From the NCBI GenBank assembly GCA_946411205.1, contig CAMKDG010000021.1:1-38987 (forward strand): a stretch of 38,987 bases of DNA, written 5' to 3'. Below the pieces are notes generated by a model, which was given only the letters and a program-made list of their open reading frames with translations, ran no database searches and was not told the origin of the DNA. The position numbers and the translations under genes are program-made. Shown one piece after another: positions 25,208-32,822 of the stretch. Source of the DNA: an uncultured Desulfotomaculum sp. GTDB taxonomy: Bacteria > Bacillota > Desulfotomaculia > Desulfotomaculales > Desulfotomaculaceae. The first letter of the stretch is position 1; every line of letters starts with the position of its first letter.

Positions 25208-25298
25208 ACACAAGGGGACGGTTCTCTTGTGTTTGGCGATATGCATAAACTCTCAAAATACTAATTAATAAACACACAAGAGAACCGTCCCCTTGTGT
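25208..25298. repeat. REPIN-like pair of inverted REP sequences inside the thi operon
   Basis: Arms at 25208-25232 and 25274-25298 are a perfect 25-bp inverted repeat around the core GGGGACGGTTCTC, separated by 41 AT-rich bases. Each arm is itself a small hairpin (ACACAAG with CTTGTGT). This layout, two REP hairpins in opposite orientation, is that of a REPIN mobilised by a RAYT (IS200-like) transposase. From memory, this core is common in intergenic regions of Desulfotomaculum-like genomes. The element ends three bases before the ribosome binding site of the next gene. Confidence 0.75.
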
Positions 25299-25316
25299 CT
25301 GAAGGAGCTATAATTT

Positions 25317-26318
25317 ATGAAAAGATACGTTGCCCTACTTATCATAGGCTTACTGCTAGTAACTACTGGTTGCGCCAAGGAACAAACAGCACCGGAACAG
25401 CCGGGCAAAACAGCGCCCGTCAAAAAGGTTACCGTTATGTTGGACTGGTTCCCCAATACCAACCATACGGGGTTGTACGTAGCTAAAGACAAAGGTTTTT
25501 TTAAGGAGCAAGGCTTAGAGGTGGAGATAGTGCAGCCCGGTGAAGGTGGTACCGCCGATCAACTGGTGGCAGCGGGCAAAGCAGATTTTGGCATTAGCTA
25601 CCAAGAAAACGTTACGCAGGCCCGGGCTGCGGATATCCCCCTAGTGTCTGTGGCAGCGGTTATTCAGCATAATACTTCGGCCTTTGCTTCCTTAAAAGAA
25701 GCGGGCATTACTTCCCCCAGGGATTTTGCAGGTAAACGTTATGGCGGCTGGGGTGCCCCGGTGGAGGAGGCTGTCATTAAAGCTGTGATGGAAAAGGGAG
25801 GGGCAGATCCGGCTACGGTACAGAATATCACCCTCGGGGCTACGGATTTCTTTACCTCCATCGGACGGGATGCGGATTTTGAATGGATTTACTATGGTTG
25901 GGATGGTGTGGAAGCCAAAAGACGCGGTATGGAATTGAATATGATTATGCTAAAGGATCTGGACCCCGCCTTAGACTACTATACTCCCGTAGTAGTAACC
26001 AATGAACAACATGTGCAAGAACAACCGGAATTGGTTAAAAAATTCCTGGCTGCTGTGTCCAAGGGCTACCAATTTAGCATTGGCAATCCGACTGAGGCTG
26101 CCGCAATCCTTTCAAAGAATGCACCGGAAGTCAATGCCGAACTAGTCCAAGCCAGCCAGACCTGGATTAGCCAAAAGTACCAGGATGATGCAACTCGTTG
26201 GGGTGAACAAAAGGAAGAAGTATGGTCCCGCTATGCCAACTGGATGTTTGAACGACAACTAATTCCTAAAAATATAGATACCAAAAAGGCCTTTACCAAT
26301 GAATTTTTGCCACAATAA
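25317..26318 (+). CDS. Thiamine-precursor-type ABC substrate-binding lipoprotein (ThiY/NMT1-like)
   Basis: A 333-residue lipoprotein with lipobox TTGC (Cys19). The mature domain begins VTVMLDWFPNTNHTGLYVAKDKGFFKEQGLEVEIVQPGEGGTADQLVAAGKADFGISYQENVTQAR, the standard NMT1/ThiY pattern; this fold also gave rise to yeast THI5. It presumably binds formyl-amino-HMP or a related pyrimidine and passes it to the ThiX-like permease. GAAGGAG at 25301-25307 supports the ATG at 25317. The position in a TPP-controlled operon makes the thiamine link strong; the exact ligand is inference. Confidence 0.87.
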   Translation: MKRYVALLIIGLLLVTTGCAKEQTAPEQPGKTAPVKKVTVMLDWFPNTNHTGLYVAKDKGFFKEQGLEVEIVQPGEGGTADQLVAAGKADFGISYQENVTQARAADIPLVSVAAVIQHNTSAFASLKEAGITSPRDFAGKRYGGWGAPVEEAVIKAVMEKGGADPATVQNITLGATDFFTSIGRDADFEWIYYGWDGVEAKRRGMELNMIMLKDLDPALDYYTPVVVTNEQHVQEQPELVKKFLAAVSKGYQFSIGNPTEAAAILSKNAPEVNAELVQASQTWISQKYQDDATRWGEQKEEVWSRYANWMFERQLIPKNIDTKKAFTNEFLPQ

Positions 26319-26336
26319 CTAAAGAGGGTGGACAAA

Positions 26337-27122
26337 ATGTCCGGTGACAAGCTCACGGTCCGCGGGGTTAACAAAATATATTCTCGGGACAGGGACCAGA
26401 TTGTACTGGCCCTGGAGGATGCATCTCTCTCGATTCAAGAAGGTGAATTTGTCAGCCTCATTGGACCCAGTGGCTGTGGGAAAAGCACTCTACTGGATCT
26501 GGTGGCAGGACTCACCACACCAGATAGCGGAGAAATTCTCTTGGCGGGCCAATCCATTGTGGGACAGCGGGGCAAGGTGAGTTATATGCCTCAGAGCGAT
26601 GTACTTTTTCCCTGGTGCACGGTAGTGGATAATGTAATTATTCCCCTTCGGTTGCAAAGGGTACCTCTGGCTGAAGCCCGAGCCGAAGCCCGGGCTTTAC
26701 TGCCTACCTTTGGCCTGGAGAAATTCGCCACTAGTTACCCCTATATGCTATCCGGCGGTATGAAACAACGGGCAGCCTTTTTGCGGACCTACCTGTGTAA
26801 AAAGGATGTAATGCTGTTAGATGAACCCTTTGGTAAGTTGGATGCCCTAACCAGAATGCAGATGCAGGGTTGGCTGTTAGATATCTGGCAGCGCTTTAAA
26901 CACTCAGTACTGTTTGTAACCCATGATGTGGACGAAGCCATTCTATTGTCCGACCGCATTTTTTTAATGTCGTCCAGTCCCGGGAGAATTTTAGTGGAAA
27001 TGAAAATACCCTTGCCTCGACCACGGCACCCCCGGATGGTTACCGAAAAAACCTTCATAGAACTGAAGCGAGAGCTAATGGATTGGTTGGAAACCGGGGT
27101 GTTTGGCATAGCGGAAAGATAA
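26337..27122 (+). CDS. ABC transporter ATP-binding protein (ThiZ-like)
   Basis: A 261-residue ATPase of the SsuB/TauB/ThiZ branch. Walker A is GPSGCGKST, the Q-loop region is YMPQSDVLFPW, the signature is LSGGMKQRAAFLRT, Walker B is VMLLDEPFGKLDALT, and VTHDVDEAILLSDRI holds the switch histidine. It energises the ThiX/ThiY-like importer. The start is placed at ATG 26337, six bases after GAGGGTG; an in-frame GTG at 26328 overlaps that ribosome binding site. It follows the binding-protein gene by 18 bases and precedes the thiN-like gene by 47. Confidence 0.88.
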   Translation: MSGDKLTVRGVNKIYSRDRDQIVLALEDASLSIQEGEFVSLIGPSGCGKSTLLDLVAGLTTPDSGEILLAGQSIVGQRGKVSYMPQSDVLFPWCTVVDNVIIPLRLQRVPLAEARAEARALLPTFGLEKFATSYPYMLSGGMKQRAAFLRTYLCKKDVMLLDEPFGKLDALTRMQMQGWLLDIWQRFKHSVLFVTHDVDEAILLSDRIFLMSSSPGRILVEMKIPLPRPRHPRMVTEKTFIELKRELMDWLETGVFGIAER

Positions 27123-27169
27123 ATCCGGCCGAATGAATAAGGGCAAACTACGCCAAGAGGAGGAGCAGC

Positions 27170-27811
27170 ATGATAAAACAAAGAATTCTAATCTTCTCCG
27201 GCGGCCACCTGGGGCCCTGGGCTTTAAAGGAAATTGAACCGGGGGATTTTTTGTTGGGAGTAGAGCGGGGAGCCCTTTATCTCATCTATCACGGGTTCCA
27301 ACCGGACTTTGCAATGGGGGATTTTGATTCGGTCACCCCTCAGGAACAAATTCTGATCAAACAGGGGAGTAAACAATTCTGGTCTTGCGATCCGGTAGAT
27401 AAAAATGAGACCGATACCGAACTGGCCTTTACCTGGGCCTTAGATCAGAACCCCCAGGAGATTCTTTTGTTGGGTGTCCTGGGTAGCCGGTTGGATCATT
27501 CCCTGGCCAATGTCCAGCTGCTGGTCAAAGGTTTAACGGCGGGCATTCCCTGTCGCATTGTAGATGAGAAAAACCAAGTACAACTCCTTAACGATACGTT
27601 ACATATGCCCAAAAGCAGATTTCCCCAAGTATCTCTGTTGCCCCTTACCCCAGAAGTGCACGGTGTCACTCTGAGCGGTTTTCAATATCCCCTCGATAAT
27701 GTAACTCTTGCTCTTGGTCAATCCCTGGGTATTAGCAACATTCTCCTGGGAGCCCAAGGGACTATCAGGATAACCGCTGGTCTCCTCTTAGCCATCCAAA
27801 GCAGCGATTAA
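27170..27811 (+). CDS. thiN: Thiamine diphosphokinase
   Basis: A 213-residue enzyme that transfers pyrophosphate from ATP to thiamine to make TPP. The family motifs are present: FSGGHLG near the start, FAMGDFDSV (the acidic motif that holds magnesium), DKNETDTELA and GSRLDHSLANVQLL. The C-terminal beta-sandwich region (GVTLSGFQYPLDNVTL and GISNILLGAQGTIRITAG) is the thiamine-binding part. It closes the TPP-regulated operon and explains how imported thiamine becomes cofactor. The phosphorylation of an imported pyrimidine precursor would need genes elsewhere. GAGGAGG upstream supports the start. Confidence 0.92.
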   Translation: MIKQRILIFSGGHLGPWALKEIEPGDFLLGVERGALYLIYHGFQPDFAMGDFDSVTPQEQILIKQGSKQFWSCDPVDKNETDTELAFTWALDQNPQEILLLGVLGSRLDHSLANVQLLVKGLTAGIPCRIVDEKNQVQLLNDTLHMPKSRFPQVSLLPLTPEVHGVTLSGFQYPLDNVTLALGQSLGISNILLGAQGTIRITAGLLLAIQSSD

Positions 27812-27820
27812 CGGACGTTG

Positions 27821-27860
27821 GCATGACAAGTGCATGAATTCATGCATACATTTGTCGTGC
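27821..27860. repeat. Long palindromic hairpin after thiN
   Basis: A perfect 16-bp palindrome, TGCATGAATTCATGCA (27831-27846), is nested inside outer arms GCATGACAA (27821-27829) and TTGTCGTGC (27852-27860). No T-run follows, so it is a poor terminator. It could be a binding site or a weak operon end. Confidence 0.5.
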
Positions 27861-27879
27861 GGTGGTTGGGAGGCGGTTC

Positions 27880-27909
27880 TTGACTTGATTTAATCAACAG
27901 AGGTATCAT
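27880..27909 (+). promoter_or_regulatory. Candidate promoter for mutY-recQ
   Basis: TTGACT at 27880-27885 and TATCAT at 27904-27909 with an 18-base spacer. Transcription would start about 30 bases before the TTG start of mutY. Confidence 0.4.
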
Positions 27910-27945
27910 ATGGAAAAGACTACAGCATAGCGAGGTACAGACATT

Positions 27946-29001
27946 TTGCAGATAACTTGGGTTACCGCTTTATTAAATTGGTTCCAGCTATATCAAAGGG
28001 AGCTACCCTGGCGGCAAACCAAGGACCCTTATGCCATTTGGGTTTCTGAAATCATGCTTCAACAAACCCGGGTCGAGACGGTATTGCCCTATTATCGGCG
28101 TTTTTTGGAGCGATTTCCGACCGTTGAACACCTGGCCAAGGCACAGATAGATGAGGTACTTAAATTATGGGAAGGCCTGGGCTATTATACCCGGGCTAAA
28201 AATTTGCACCGGGCTGCTCAGGTAATTCAGCAAAAATACCAGAGCGTGTTCCCCCAATCACACTCCGAGGTGTTGGCTTTGCCCGGAATTGGGGACTATA
28301 CTGCCGGTGCCATTATGAGTATCGCCTATGGTCAGCCTTTCCCGGCCATTGATGGAAATGTGCTGCGGGTGATTGCCAGGCTACAGCTGATTCAAAAGGA
28401 TAGTAGCCTCCCCCAAACGAAAGCTGAAGTAGCAACCTTCCTTAAAGAGGTGTTTCCTTTGGAGCAAGCCTCGGATTTTACGCAGGCACTGATGGAACTA
28501 GGTGCTTTGGTGTGTTTACCAATGACCCCTAAATGTACCCTCTGTCCCATACAAGACCACTGTCAGGCCAAGCAACGGAACATGCAACAGGAACTGCCCA
28601 TTAAGCCTAAAAAGACCCTGCCCAAAAGGGAGAAACGCTATTTAGCCATTATTCAACAGGGGGATAAAATCCTGATGAATAAACGACCCATGGCAGGGTT
28701 ATTGGGCGGCTTATGGGAATTTCCCGGTGTGGAAAGTAAAAACAAACAGGATTTTGTTCGGAATTTTAAAGAGCAATTTGGACTAACTATCATCCCGCAG
28801 GTGCACAAACTGGATACCAGTCATGTCTTTAGCCATCGTATCTGGGAAATGAAAGTATATTACGCTGAATTAGTTTCCGGGGAAGTCACAACAGCAGCCG
28901 ACCTCCACTGGATTCCCATTGACCAACTAAACACCATTGCTATACCCAGTGCTTTCCAAAAAATCAAAGATAGCTTGCTGCTGGGAGGAACGTTATGTTA
29001 G
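27946..29001 (+). CDS. mutY: A/G-specific adenine DNA glycosylase
   Basis: A 351-residue base-excision-repair enzyme that removes adenine mispaired with 8-oxoguanine. The N-terminal catalytic domain has [23 protein letters not shown] with catalytic Glu35, the helix-hairpin-helix [12 protein letters not shown], and Asp136 in [13 protein letters not shown]. The cysteines 190, 197, 200 and 206 have the C-x6-C-x2-C-x5-C spacing of the [4Fe-4S] cluster. Residues about 230-345 are the NUDIX-like domain that recognises 8-oxoguanine ([10 protein letters not shown]). It starts with TTG 27946 behind GAGGT at nine bases and overlaps recQ by 7 bases. Confidence 0.93.
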   Translation: MQITWVTALLNWFQLYQRELPWRQTKDPYAIWVSEIMLQQTRVETVLPYYRRFLERFPTVEHLAKAQIDEVLKLWEGLGYYTRAKNLHRAAQVIQQKYQSVFPQSHSEVLALPGIGDYTAGAIMSIAYGQPFPAIDGNVLRVIARLQLIQKDSSLPQTKAEVATFLKEVFPLEQASDFTQALMELGALVCLPMTPKCTLCPIQDHCQAKQRNMQQELPIKPKKTLPKREKRYLAIIQQGDKILMNKRPMAGLLGGLWEFPGVESKNKQDFVRNFKEQFGLTIIPQVHKLDTSHVFSHRIWEMKVYYAELVSGEVTTAADLHWIPIDQLNTIAIPSAFQKIKDSLLLGGTLC

Positions 29002-30782
29002 ACGATGCGAAGAAGGTTTTAAAAGAGTTCTATGGTTATACCTCCTTTCGCAGTGGACAGGAAAAAATTGTACAAAACATTGTCAGGAGAAGAGATACCC
29101 TAGGTATTATGCCAACGGGTGGCGGGAAGTCGATCTGTTTTCAAATCCCAGCGTTGCTGTTTCCTGGTATTACGCTGGTGGTCTCGCCGCTAATATCACT
29201 AATGAAAGATCAGGTGGATACTCTCAACAACCTGGGGGTTAAGGCTACCTATATTAACAGTTCCTTAGATTATCGAGAAATAGAGGACAGACTGTGGGGG
29301 GCTCGACAGGGACAGTATAAGCTCATCTATATTGCCCCGGAAAGATTGGAATCGGAGCGCTTCAGAGCAACCTTAACCAGCTTGGCCATTGCTCAACTAG
29401 CTGTTGACGAAGCCCATTGTATCTCCCAATGGGGGCACGATTTTCGACCCAGTTATCTGGCACTACCCACCTTTATCAAGGAAATGCCGACCCGACCGGT
29501 AGTAACGGCCTTTACCGCTACAGCCACGCCGGAAGTTAAAAAGGATATTGTGCAGCGGCTCACGCTAAAAAATCCCCTAATTTATACCAGTGGTTTTAAC
29601 CGGGAGAATCTGTCTTTTGTTGTGATTCGGGGGGAGAATAAAAAGGACTTTTTAGCCGACTACTTACGGAGAAATAAACGTCAATCGGGCATTATCTATG
29701 CTGCCACTCGCAAAGACGTGGATGCACTCTATGAAATACTGAGCAAAAAAGGTTTCTTGACGGGAAAGTATCATGCGGGGATGACAGATCAAGAGAGGAA
29801 CAGGAATCAGGAGATGTTCCTTTATGATGATCTAACCGTTATGGTTGCCACCAATGCCTTTGGTATGGGTATTGACAAATCAAACGTCCGCTATGTGATC
29901 CATTACAACATGCCGAAGAACATGGAATCTTACTATCAAGAAGCCGGACGTGCCGGGCGGGATGGGGAAGCCGGAGAATGCATTTTGTTATTTAGCTCCC
30001 AGGATATCCAAATCCAAAAGTATCTGATTGAAATCAGCGAACTGGCCCCGGAAAGAAAGAAGGGCGATTATCAAAAACTCCAGACGATGGTGGATTATTG
30101 CCATACGCCCGGTTGCCTAAGGCGATATATTTTACAATACTTTGGCGATAGCAATGTTCCTGAGGAATGTGGCAATTGCAGCAGTTGCAACGATGAACGG
30201 GAACTAGCCGATATCACCCTGGAGGCACAAAAAATTTTTTCCTGTGTTTACCGCATGAATGAGCAATATGGTGTTTCCTTAGTGGCCGACGTCCTCAAAG
30301 GTTCCCGCAGTAAGAAAATCTTACAGTACGGTTTTCAGCAGTTGTCTACCTATGGTTTAATGAAAGAGAATACAGCCAAGCAAATTGCCGATATGATTCA
30401 TGTCTTAATTGCCGAAGGCTACCTAGCTCTCACCGAAGGCCAATATCCGGTAGTTAAGCTACGACCCAAGGCAGCACCCGTGTTGAAAGGACAAGAGAAG
30501 GTCTTCCAGAAAATAAGGCAGGCACCACAGGAACCGCAGGAAGACAATACGCTATTTGAACAATTAAGAGAACTTCGTAAAAAGCTATCCCAGCAGGAGC
30601 GGGTGCCACCCTATATTATTTTCCCGGACAGTACCTTACACGAATTGTGTAAATATCGTCCCACAGATAAAGATTCTTTTCTCGCCATCAAAGGGGTAGG
30701 AAAGGCGAAGTTTGAACGGTTTGGCAAGCAGTTTTTGGAAGTGATCCTTACATCCAAACCGCCCCTACAGACGAAACCTTAG
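28995..30782 (+). CDS. recQ: ATP-dependent DNA helicase RecQ
   Basis: A 595-residue 3'-5' helicase. Walker A is PTGGGKS (Lys45), the Walker B box is DEAH (138-141) followed by [13 protein letters not shown], the aromatic-rich loop typical of RecQ. The second RecA domain has [23 protein letters not shown] and the arginine-finger motif [12 protein letters not shown]. Then come the RecQ-C-terminal zinc site ([11 protein letters not shown] and CGNCSSC), a winged helix and a C-terminal HRDC domain (about residues 515-585). It follows mutY with a 7-base overlap, pairing two genome-maintenance enzymes in one transcript. The ATG is preceded by GGGAGG. Confidence 0.93.
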   Translation: MLDDAKKVLKEFYGYTSFRSGQEKIVQNIVRRRDTLGIMPTGGGKSICFQIPALLFPGITLVVSPLISLMKDQVDTLNNLGVKATYINSSLDYREIEDRLWGARQGQYKLIYIAPERLESERFRATLTSLAIAQLAVDEAHCISQWGHDFRPSYLALPTFIKEMPTRPVVTAFTATATPEVKKDIVQRLTLKNPLIYTSGFNRENLSFVVIRGENKKDFLADYLRRNKRQSGIIYAATRKDVDALYEILSKKGFLTGKYHAGMTDQERNRNQEMFLYDDLTVMVATNAFGMGIDKSNVRYVIHYNMPKNMESYYQEAGRAGRDGEAGECILLFSSQDIQIQKYLIEISELAPERKKGDYQKLQTMVDYCHTPGCLRRYILQYFGDSNVPEECGNCSSCNDERELADITLEAQKIFSCVYRMNEQYGVSLVADVLKGSRSKKILQYGFQQLSTYGLMKENTAKQIADMIHVLIAEGYLALTEGQYPVVKLRPKAAPVLKGQEKVFQKIRQAPQEPQEDNTLFEQLRELRKKLSQQERVPPYIIFPDSTLHELCKYRPTDKDSFLAIKGVGKAKFERFGKQFLEVILTSKPPLQTKP

Positions 30783-30822
30783 AAGCAAACAAAGCTAAGG
30801 GCTGACGGCGATGACTGACGGC

Positions 30823-30857
30823 AAAAAGGAGTGACGCAAATTTTGCGTCACTCCTTT
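30823..30857. terminator. Bidirectional terminator between recQ and the ylbF-like gene
   Basis: AAAGGAGTGACGC (30825-30837) and GCGTCACTCCTTT (30845-30857) form a 13-bp stem, extendable through AAA/TTT so that almost no loop remains. The A-run at 30823-30827 gives a U-run for the minus-strand gene. Confidence 0.75.
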
Positions 30858-30860
30858 GGC

Positions 30861-31277
30861 TTAGCAACCGGAGCAGGAACCGCCACAGGCACCGCTGTCG
30901 TTGGATGAGCAGCTGCAGCCGCCACCCTGGGAGTGGTCTTCCTCTGGGGGAACTCCTTTAAGGCCCTCTTGAATTTTTGCGTTGACGGTGTTTACCACTT
31001 CGTAAAAATTAGACTGAGCACTTAAGTAGGCCTGTACCAGCGGGTTGGCAGAAGCCTTTTTTTCAGCTTCTTCCAGGGTTTGGATGTTTTCCTGGGTTAG
31101 CTGGTGTCCCATCATTTGCATACGCTGATAGGATTGCTGAAGCTGTTGGAATTCCTTCACTCCGGCACGGGCTTCTTTGTCCATAGCCACAGCCTTTTGC
31201 GTTTCCACGACCCTTTGATATTCCTCAGTGTTAGACAACTGCTTGCCTAACTCAATCGCCATGTCATAAACAGACAC
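30861..31277 (-). CDS. YlbF/YmcA-family protein with a cysteine-rich C-terminal tail
   Basis: A 138-residue, mostly helical protein. Residues 1-110 match the YlbF/YmcA (DUF964) family: YDMAIELGKQLSNTEEYQRVVETQKAVAMDKEARAGVKEFQQLQQSYQRMQ. In Bacillus subtilis, YlbF (RicF) joins YmcA and YaaT in a complex that carries [4Fe-4S] clusters and affects RNase Y processing and development. Residues about 117-138 form a glycine- and serine-rich tail with six cysteines (C-x-C, then C-x3-C-x2-C), consistent with a metal or iron-sulfur site. The start is GTG 31277 behind GGAGGTGAT. It is a lone gene; no ymcA or yaaT is nearby. Confidence 0.82.
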   Translation of the reverse strand: MSVYDMAIELGKQLSNTEEYQRVVETQKAVAMDKEARAGVKEFQQLQQSYQRMQMMGHQLTQENIQTLEEAEKKASANPLVQAYLSAQSNFYEVVNTVNAKIQEGLKGVPPEEDHSQGGGCSCSSNDSGACGGSCSGC

Positions 31278-31698
31278 GTAATCACCTCCACTTAAGTATT
31301 TTCTCCAACCATGCGAAAAATCCTACTAGAAATTTTCAATACGAAAAAGCAAAAAAATAATTGACATATAATGCAAAAGAGAATCTTATCTTTGAATACA
31401 AGCACTAGCGAGAGTAAACTATAGCCAGCTGGAAAAACTGTCCTGGTAAGACAATTTGAACATCTTTACGTAGCAATAGAAACAATGATATATTTTTATT
31501 AGTTGTCTAATAAAAGATGTAGGAAAGTCTCTTTGTCAAAAAAAGTAACGATTTAAGAAGGAATAATTTAAGTTGCAACGAAATAGCATTATAACATCTT
31601 ACAAGGGGTATCTATGCCCTTGTGAAAGATTTTGGTATCAACCAACCCAAGCCCACCCCCAATGAATTTCAAAATATTCACCAAAGGAGGGATGTGGA
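31278..31698. other. 421-base intergenic region ahead of the ferredoxin-dsrMK genes
   Basis: No convincing gene is seen in either strand. It must hold the promoter of the ylbF-like gene and that of the ferredoxin. A TTGACA at 31361-31366 has a poor -10 (TCTTAT) 17 bases on. Two small hairpins are visible: TTTTATTAG with CTAATAAAA (31494-31515) and ACAAGGG with CCCTTGT (31601-31623). The long AT-rich leader suggests regulation of the sulfite-reduction genes. Confidence 0.4.
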
Positions 31699-31887
31699 AT
31701 GTACGTTGTTTCAATCAGTGCTGATAAATGTGAGGGTTGTGGCGAATGTATTGATGCTTGCCCAGCAGGTATTTTAAGCATGATTGAAGGCAAAGCGCAA
31801 GTAACCGGTGCTGAAACAGACTGTATGGGCTGTGAAACCTGTGTGGTGACCTGCCCCAATGAGGCTTGTTCTCTGCAGGAACTTTAA
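31699..31887 (+). CDS. 2[4Fe-4S] ferredoxin
   Basis: A 62-residue electron carrier with two complete cluster motifs: Cys11, 14, 17, 21 (CEGCGECIDACP) and Cys42, 45, 48, 52 (CMGCETCVVTCP). Each fourth cysteine belongs to the other cluster in this fold. It has no extra domain. It lies 119 bases before dsrM and may supply or accept electrons in sulfite reduction; that link is by position only. AAAGGAGGG before the ATG is a strong ribosome binding site. Confidence 0.92.
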   Translation: MYVVSISADKCEGCGECIDACPAGILSMIEGKAQVTGAETDCMGCETCVVTCPNEACSLQEL

Positions 31888-31924
31888 GTGTCACCCGGTT
31901 TTGCTATGGGTTGGGTAGCGTTGT

Positions 31925-31946
31925 AATGGATATAGTTATAACCATT
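31925..31946. promoter_or_regulatory. 22-bp imperfect palindrome between ferredoxin and dsrM
   Basis: AATGG at 31925-31929 and CCATT at 31942-31946 flank TATA-GT-TATA, giving nine paired positions per side with a single A-A mismatch. It could be a regulator binding site or a small mRNA hairpin. Confidence 0.35.
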
Positions 31947-32006
31947 GTTGGTACTGGCTTATAAAACATAGAGAGAAAGCTTTTACAAACCAAAGGAGGT
32001 GTAGCA

Positions 32007-32822
32007 GTGACCTACTTCATTTTACAAATTCTTCCTTATATTTCAGTTGCTGTTTTAACCATTGGCCTTCTCTACAGACTGGGAAGATGGGCCAGCGGGC
32101 GCATTGTTCACAATATTACGTTAACTCCTGCTCCGACCACCCAGACTGGTGCTGTGGTGGACATTGCTGCAGAGGCTATTTTATTCAAGAGTCTGTTCAA
32201 AGCTGACAAGACACTTTGGACTGGCTCCTGGATTATGCATATGTCACTGTTTGCTATTTTAGGTGGACACGTAATGGGTATTGGCTTACTGGGCTTACAG
32301 TTCTATTACATCGGTCTTACTTCCGCTGAAACCAGCGAATACCTGTCTAACCTGCTGGGCACTTCGATGGGGATTGTTGTTCTGCTGGGACTGTTGTATC
32401 TGCTCTATCGTAGGATGGCGATCAACGAAGTTAAAATGATCTCTGCACCCAGTGATTATTTACATTTACTGATGCTAATTGCCATTATAACTGCAGGTAA
32501 TTTAATGCGCTTTGTTCCTGAATGGGGTATTCATTACGAACCCGTTCGTGATTATGTTGCTCATTTGTTAACTTTTTCTGCTGTAACACCGGATATGGAA
32601 GTTATGCACAAGCCGGTATTTGTTATTCACTTGTTACTGGTGCAAATTTTGATGATGTATCTGCCCTTCAGCAAACTGCTTCATATTCCGGGTATGTTTG
32701 CTCACCGTTGGATTATCAACCGTTCCTATGTTGAACCCGCTCCGGGTATGCCTGGCGTAACCGTAGGTGGCAGTGGTCACAACGTTTCTGGGGGACATTC
32801 CGCTTCAGGGGAGGTGCAATAA
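32007..32822 (+). CDS. dsrM: DsrM-type membrane cytochrome b subunit
   Basis: A 271-residue membrane protein of the NarI-like family with about six hydrophobic segments and histidines (WIMHMSLFAILGGH, HLLLVQILMMYLPFSKLLHIP) expected to bind b-type haems. In sulfate reducers, DsrM oxidises menaquinol and passes electrons to DsrK. The C-terminus is Gly/Ser/His-rich (GVTVGGSGHNVSGGHSASG) and likely disordered. It starts with GTG 32007 behind AAAGGAGGTG. Its stop is immediately followed by dsrK. The dsrJOP genes found with dsrMK in Gram-negative sulfate reducers are absent here. Confidence 0.88.
   Translation: MTYFILQILPYISVAVLTIGLLYRLGRWASGRIVHNITLTPAPTTQTGAVVDIAAEAILFKSLFKADKTLWTGSWIMHMSLFAILGGHVMGIGLLGLQFYYIGLTSAETSEYLSNLLGTSMGIVVLLGLLYLLYRRMAINEVKMISAPSDYLHLLMLIAIITAGNLMRFVPEWGIHYEPVRDYVAHLLTFSAVTPDMEVMHKPVFVIHLLLVQILMMYLPFSKLLHIPGMFAHRWIINRSYVEPAPGMPGVTVGGSGHNVSGGHSASGEVQ

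Noticed and set aside
31361-31372. Adjacent TTGACA and TATAAT as a promoter
   Set aside because: The hexamers have no spacer and cannot act as -35 and -10 of one promoter.
31620-31640. Rex-like TTGTGAAA half-site upstream of the ferredoxin gene
   Set aside because: The second half does not match TTTCACAA, so only a half-site is present.
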